Part shown: positions 62,124 to 64,000 of the stretch, piece after piece
Position numbering within the stretch: the stretch's first letter is position 1
Layout of the letters: each line of letters begins with the position of its first letter
From: Chitinophaga sp. E66
Lineage (GTDB): Bacteria; Bacteroidota; Bacteroidia; Chitinophagales; Chitinophagaceae
Length of the DNA stretch: 64,000 nucleotides
Reading direction: 5' to 3'
Assembly (NCBI GenBank): GCA_019285755.1
Contig: CP079103.1
Location: 310,001 to 374,000, forward strand
Notes under the pieces: generated by a model
Database searches by the model: none
What the model was told of the DNA's origin: nothing
The model's input: only the letters and a program-made list of their open reading frames with translations
Made by a program: the position numbers and the translations under genes

Positions 62124-63443
62124 ATGCGCACACATTTGATGATTATCCTGCTGCTGGCATTCCATGCGGCAACCGCCCAAACCTTCAAATCTGGAGACCG
62201 GGTGGTCTTTTCCGGCAACAGTATCACCCACAATGGCGATTACTGGCATAATATAGCCTTGTACTATGCTACCCGCTATCCGAAAACGGATGTGAAGTTC
62301 TTTAACGGCGGTATCAGCGGGGACGTAGCTTCCGGCATGATCCGGCGCCTTAACGACGACATTCTTCTTCATAAACCCACCCATGTGGTGGTAATGATTG
62401 GAATGAATGACGTGAACCGTCCCCTTTACGACGTCAAAAGGAAAGATGAGCCCGGCATCCGCGAAAAGCAGCAGGAAGCCATCAGCGCATACAAAACAAA
62501 TGTGGATAGCCTGGTGCAGCTGCTGCTGGCGGCAAAAGTGAAAGTGATTCTCCAGACGCCTTCCATCTATGACCAGACGTCAAAAATGGCGTCCAACAAC
62601 CAGGTGGGGGTCAATGATGCGTTGGCGGAATGCGGGGTGTTCATTAAAAGCCTCGGTAAGAAGTATAACCTCCCTGTCGTAGACTATCAGGCCATGATGC
62701 TGGAGGCGAACAAGCTCGCGCAAACAACGGATTCTACGGCAACCATCGTCAGTAAGGACCGCGTGCACCCCGCAGGACCGGGCCACCTGCTCATGGGATG
62801 GGATTGGTTGAAAACCATGAAATCTGAGCCGTTCGTGTCGTATATGGTCATAGACCGGACAACCGCATCCAGCCAGGCAAAAAGCAAATTCTGCAAGATT
62901 ACCGGCCTGAAGCGCGACAAAAGGAAATCAGCTTCACCATGCTTGAGAATGCCCTGCCGTTCCCTCTCCGGGAAGACCAGCTGCCAGCCCTGCAACTCGC
63001 TCCGGTGGTGAATGATATTAGCCGCGAGCAGTTGTTCGTGCATTATATAGAACCGGGCAACTATACCCTGTATATCGATGATGTGAAGATCGGGACGTAC
63101 TTTTCGGGGCGCTGGAAAGAGGGTTGAACTTATCTGAATTAACGAATACGCCGCAATACCAGCAGGCATTACAGGTCCAAAAACATATGGCCGGTGCGTG
63201 GAAGCTTGAAAAGCTGCTGCGCGATATGAAACTGGTGGAGCACCGTTTTCCAAGGACCTTGCAGCCTTTGCCGCCAACCCCGGGGCTTCGGGGCTGGACT
63301 CAACGAATATCAAACGCGTCATCGCGTATCAAAAGAATAAGCCCCGCGAAGCGGAAATCCGCGCTGAATTCGAGCGCGCTTCGGTAATACCGGCGGCCCT
63401 GCTCACTCCGGTACCACACCGGTTCAAACTGGTAAAAGAGTAG
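62124..63443 (+). CDS. SGNH/GDSL-type esterase with C-terminal extension
   Basis: A secreted hydrolase of about 440 residues. The signal peptide is MRTHLMIILLLAFHAATA. Block I has the nucleophile Ser in VVFSGNSITHNGDYW, block II the Gly in FFNGGISGDVASGM, block III the Asn in VVMIGMNDVNRPLYD, and block V the Asp/His pair in VSKDRVHPAGPGHLLMGWDW. The family includes acetyl-esterases for rhamnogalacturonan and other glycans. A C-terminal segment of about 190 residues follows (LENALPFPLREDQLPALQLA, LRDMKLVEHRF, LLTPVPHRFKLVKE), with no recognised function. Frame changes lie near 62915, 63115 and 63250. The GH105 gene 1.4 kb away suggests pectin side-chain work, by context only. Confidence 0.83.
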
Positions 63444-63455
63444 GGGCAATCTACT

Positions 63456-63903
63456 TTACTCTTTTGCATCGTTGACTTCTACCCAGTAACCGTCGGGGTC
63501 CTGGAGGTAGATCTGTTGCACGCCGTCTACCCGTTTAGTGATCTTCCCTTTTCGCCGGCCCAGTTGATGAACGGGATGCCGGCTTTATTCAGTCTATCGA
63601 TGAACCCTTCTACAGAGGGCACGCTGAAGCAGACGTGCGAGTTCCGGTCGCCCGTATGTGGCCCTGTAGCGCCTGCTATGAGGTGCAGGTGGCTTTTGGG
63701 GCCTACTGAGAACCAGGTGTGCTTGCCGTCGTGGAAGGGCTCGGGAATGGTATCGAGTCCTACGAGGTCGCGGTAAAAGACCGTGGCCTTTTCCAGGTTC
63801 TGGACATAGAGGGCCAGGTGGTTGAGGGTGGCCTTGGTTCTTTGCTGGGCCGAAACAGCCGTAGCGGCCGCGGCCAGGATGCAGGTCAGTAGCGCTTTTT
63901 CAT
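63456..63903 (-). CDS. Exported VOC/glyoxalase-fold protein
   Basis: Read on the minus strand from ATG at 63903. Restoring one G after MKK gives ALLTCILAAAATAVSAQQ, a signal peptide. The VOC domain follows: TLNHLALYVQNLEKATVFYR, DLVGLDTIPEPFHDGKHTWF, HLHLIAGATGPHTGDRNSHV, KAGIPFINWAGEKGK and GVQQIYLQDPDGYWVEVNDA. A second frame change near 63550 is needed. The metal-ligand pattern (His in NHLALYV, His in SHVCF, Glu in YWVEV) is that of type I glyoxalase/dioxygenase folds. The merged length is about 148 residues. An exported member is unusual, and the substrate is unknown. The last 97 bases of the window beyond it show no gene. Confidence 0.72.
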
Positions 63904-64000
63904 AACGGGGTACAAGATAAAAAAATCTGCGGCACGGGAGTTGTTATAGTTATTCCGTCGTTTTCGTCGTATTCGGACGATATTCAATTGATGGCGACGT

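Noticed and set aside
1..64000. Insertion sequences, integrases, phage or plasmid genes
   Set aside because: No transposase, integrase, relaxase or phage structural motif was seen in any frame.

Overview
The window looks like a chromosomal segment of a Bacteroidota bacterium of the Chitinophaga type. It has three SusC/SusD outer-membrane pairs, two ECF sigma/FecR anti-sigma pairs, TlpA-type periplasmic thioredoxins, a type IX secretion C-terminal domain, a TPR/LuxR regulator, and a promoter of the TTG-N19-TAnnTTTG class. No rRNA, tRNA, CRISPR array or insertion sequence was seen. Nearly every long gene is interrupted by one or more single-base frame changes, often in short homopolymers. I treat these as read errors and describe each gene as one merged locus, so frame-change positions and some termini are approximate.

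Layout. 1-3.6 kb: a conserved helical protein of unknown function (5' end cut by the window) and a tail-specific protease (prc). 3.6-16.5 kb: ECF sigma, FecR, SusC, SusD, a lipoprotein, a TlpA-like protein, an M1 peptidase with a C-terminal extension, and a second TlpA-like protein, all on the + strand. 16.5-19.2 kb: a CE15-type esterase, two small unknowns and a DinB protein. 19.6-37.2 kb: a ROK regulator, a TPR/LuxR regulator, then a tight + strand cluster SusC, SusD, GH2 beta-galactosidase, GH63 YgjK-type alpha-glucosidase, a kinase fused to a PLP phospho-lyase of the PHYKPL/ETNPPL family, the 2-oxoadipate dioxygenase HglS (DUF1338), and an ALDH7A1/antiquitin-type dehydrogenase. 37.5-40.1 kb: a small exported protein, a repeat-rich intergenic region and an unusual histidine kinase. 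40.2-49.0 kb: ECF sigma, FecR, SusC, SusD, a phosphodiester glycosidase and an IPT/NHL lipoprotein. 49.4-56.0 kb: a giant S8 peptidase/LamG protein with a T9SS tail. 56.1-64 kb: a CLC channel, an unknown exported protein, a DUF4198 protein, a GH105 hydrolase, a TetR regulator, an SGNH esterase and a VOC protein.

The main proposal is that 22.8-37.2 kb is a catabolic locus for collagen-type glucosyl-galactosyl-hydroxylysine. SusC/D would import the glyco-amino acid or glycopeptide. GH63 would remove the alpha-1,2-glucose and GH2 the beta-galactose on the hydroxylysine oxygen. The kinase half would phosphorylate 5-hydroxylysine, and the lyase half would turn it into 2-aminoadipate semialdehyde, phosphate and ammonia. 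The ALDH7-type enzyme would oxidise that to 2-aminoadipate, and HglS would act after transamination to 2-oxoadipate. Each enzyme family is recognised from motifs. Their joining into one pathway is inference.

The second unexplained pattern is in intergenic DNA. At 19.3, 22.6, 38.0-38.4 and 61.8-62.0 kb there are clusters of short words, different at each place, repeated with a period of 10, 11 or 22 bases. Three of the four places also contain long near-perfect palindromes.
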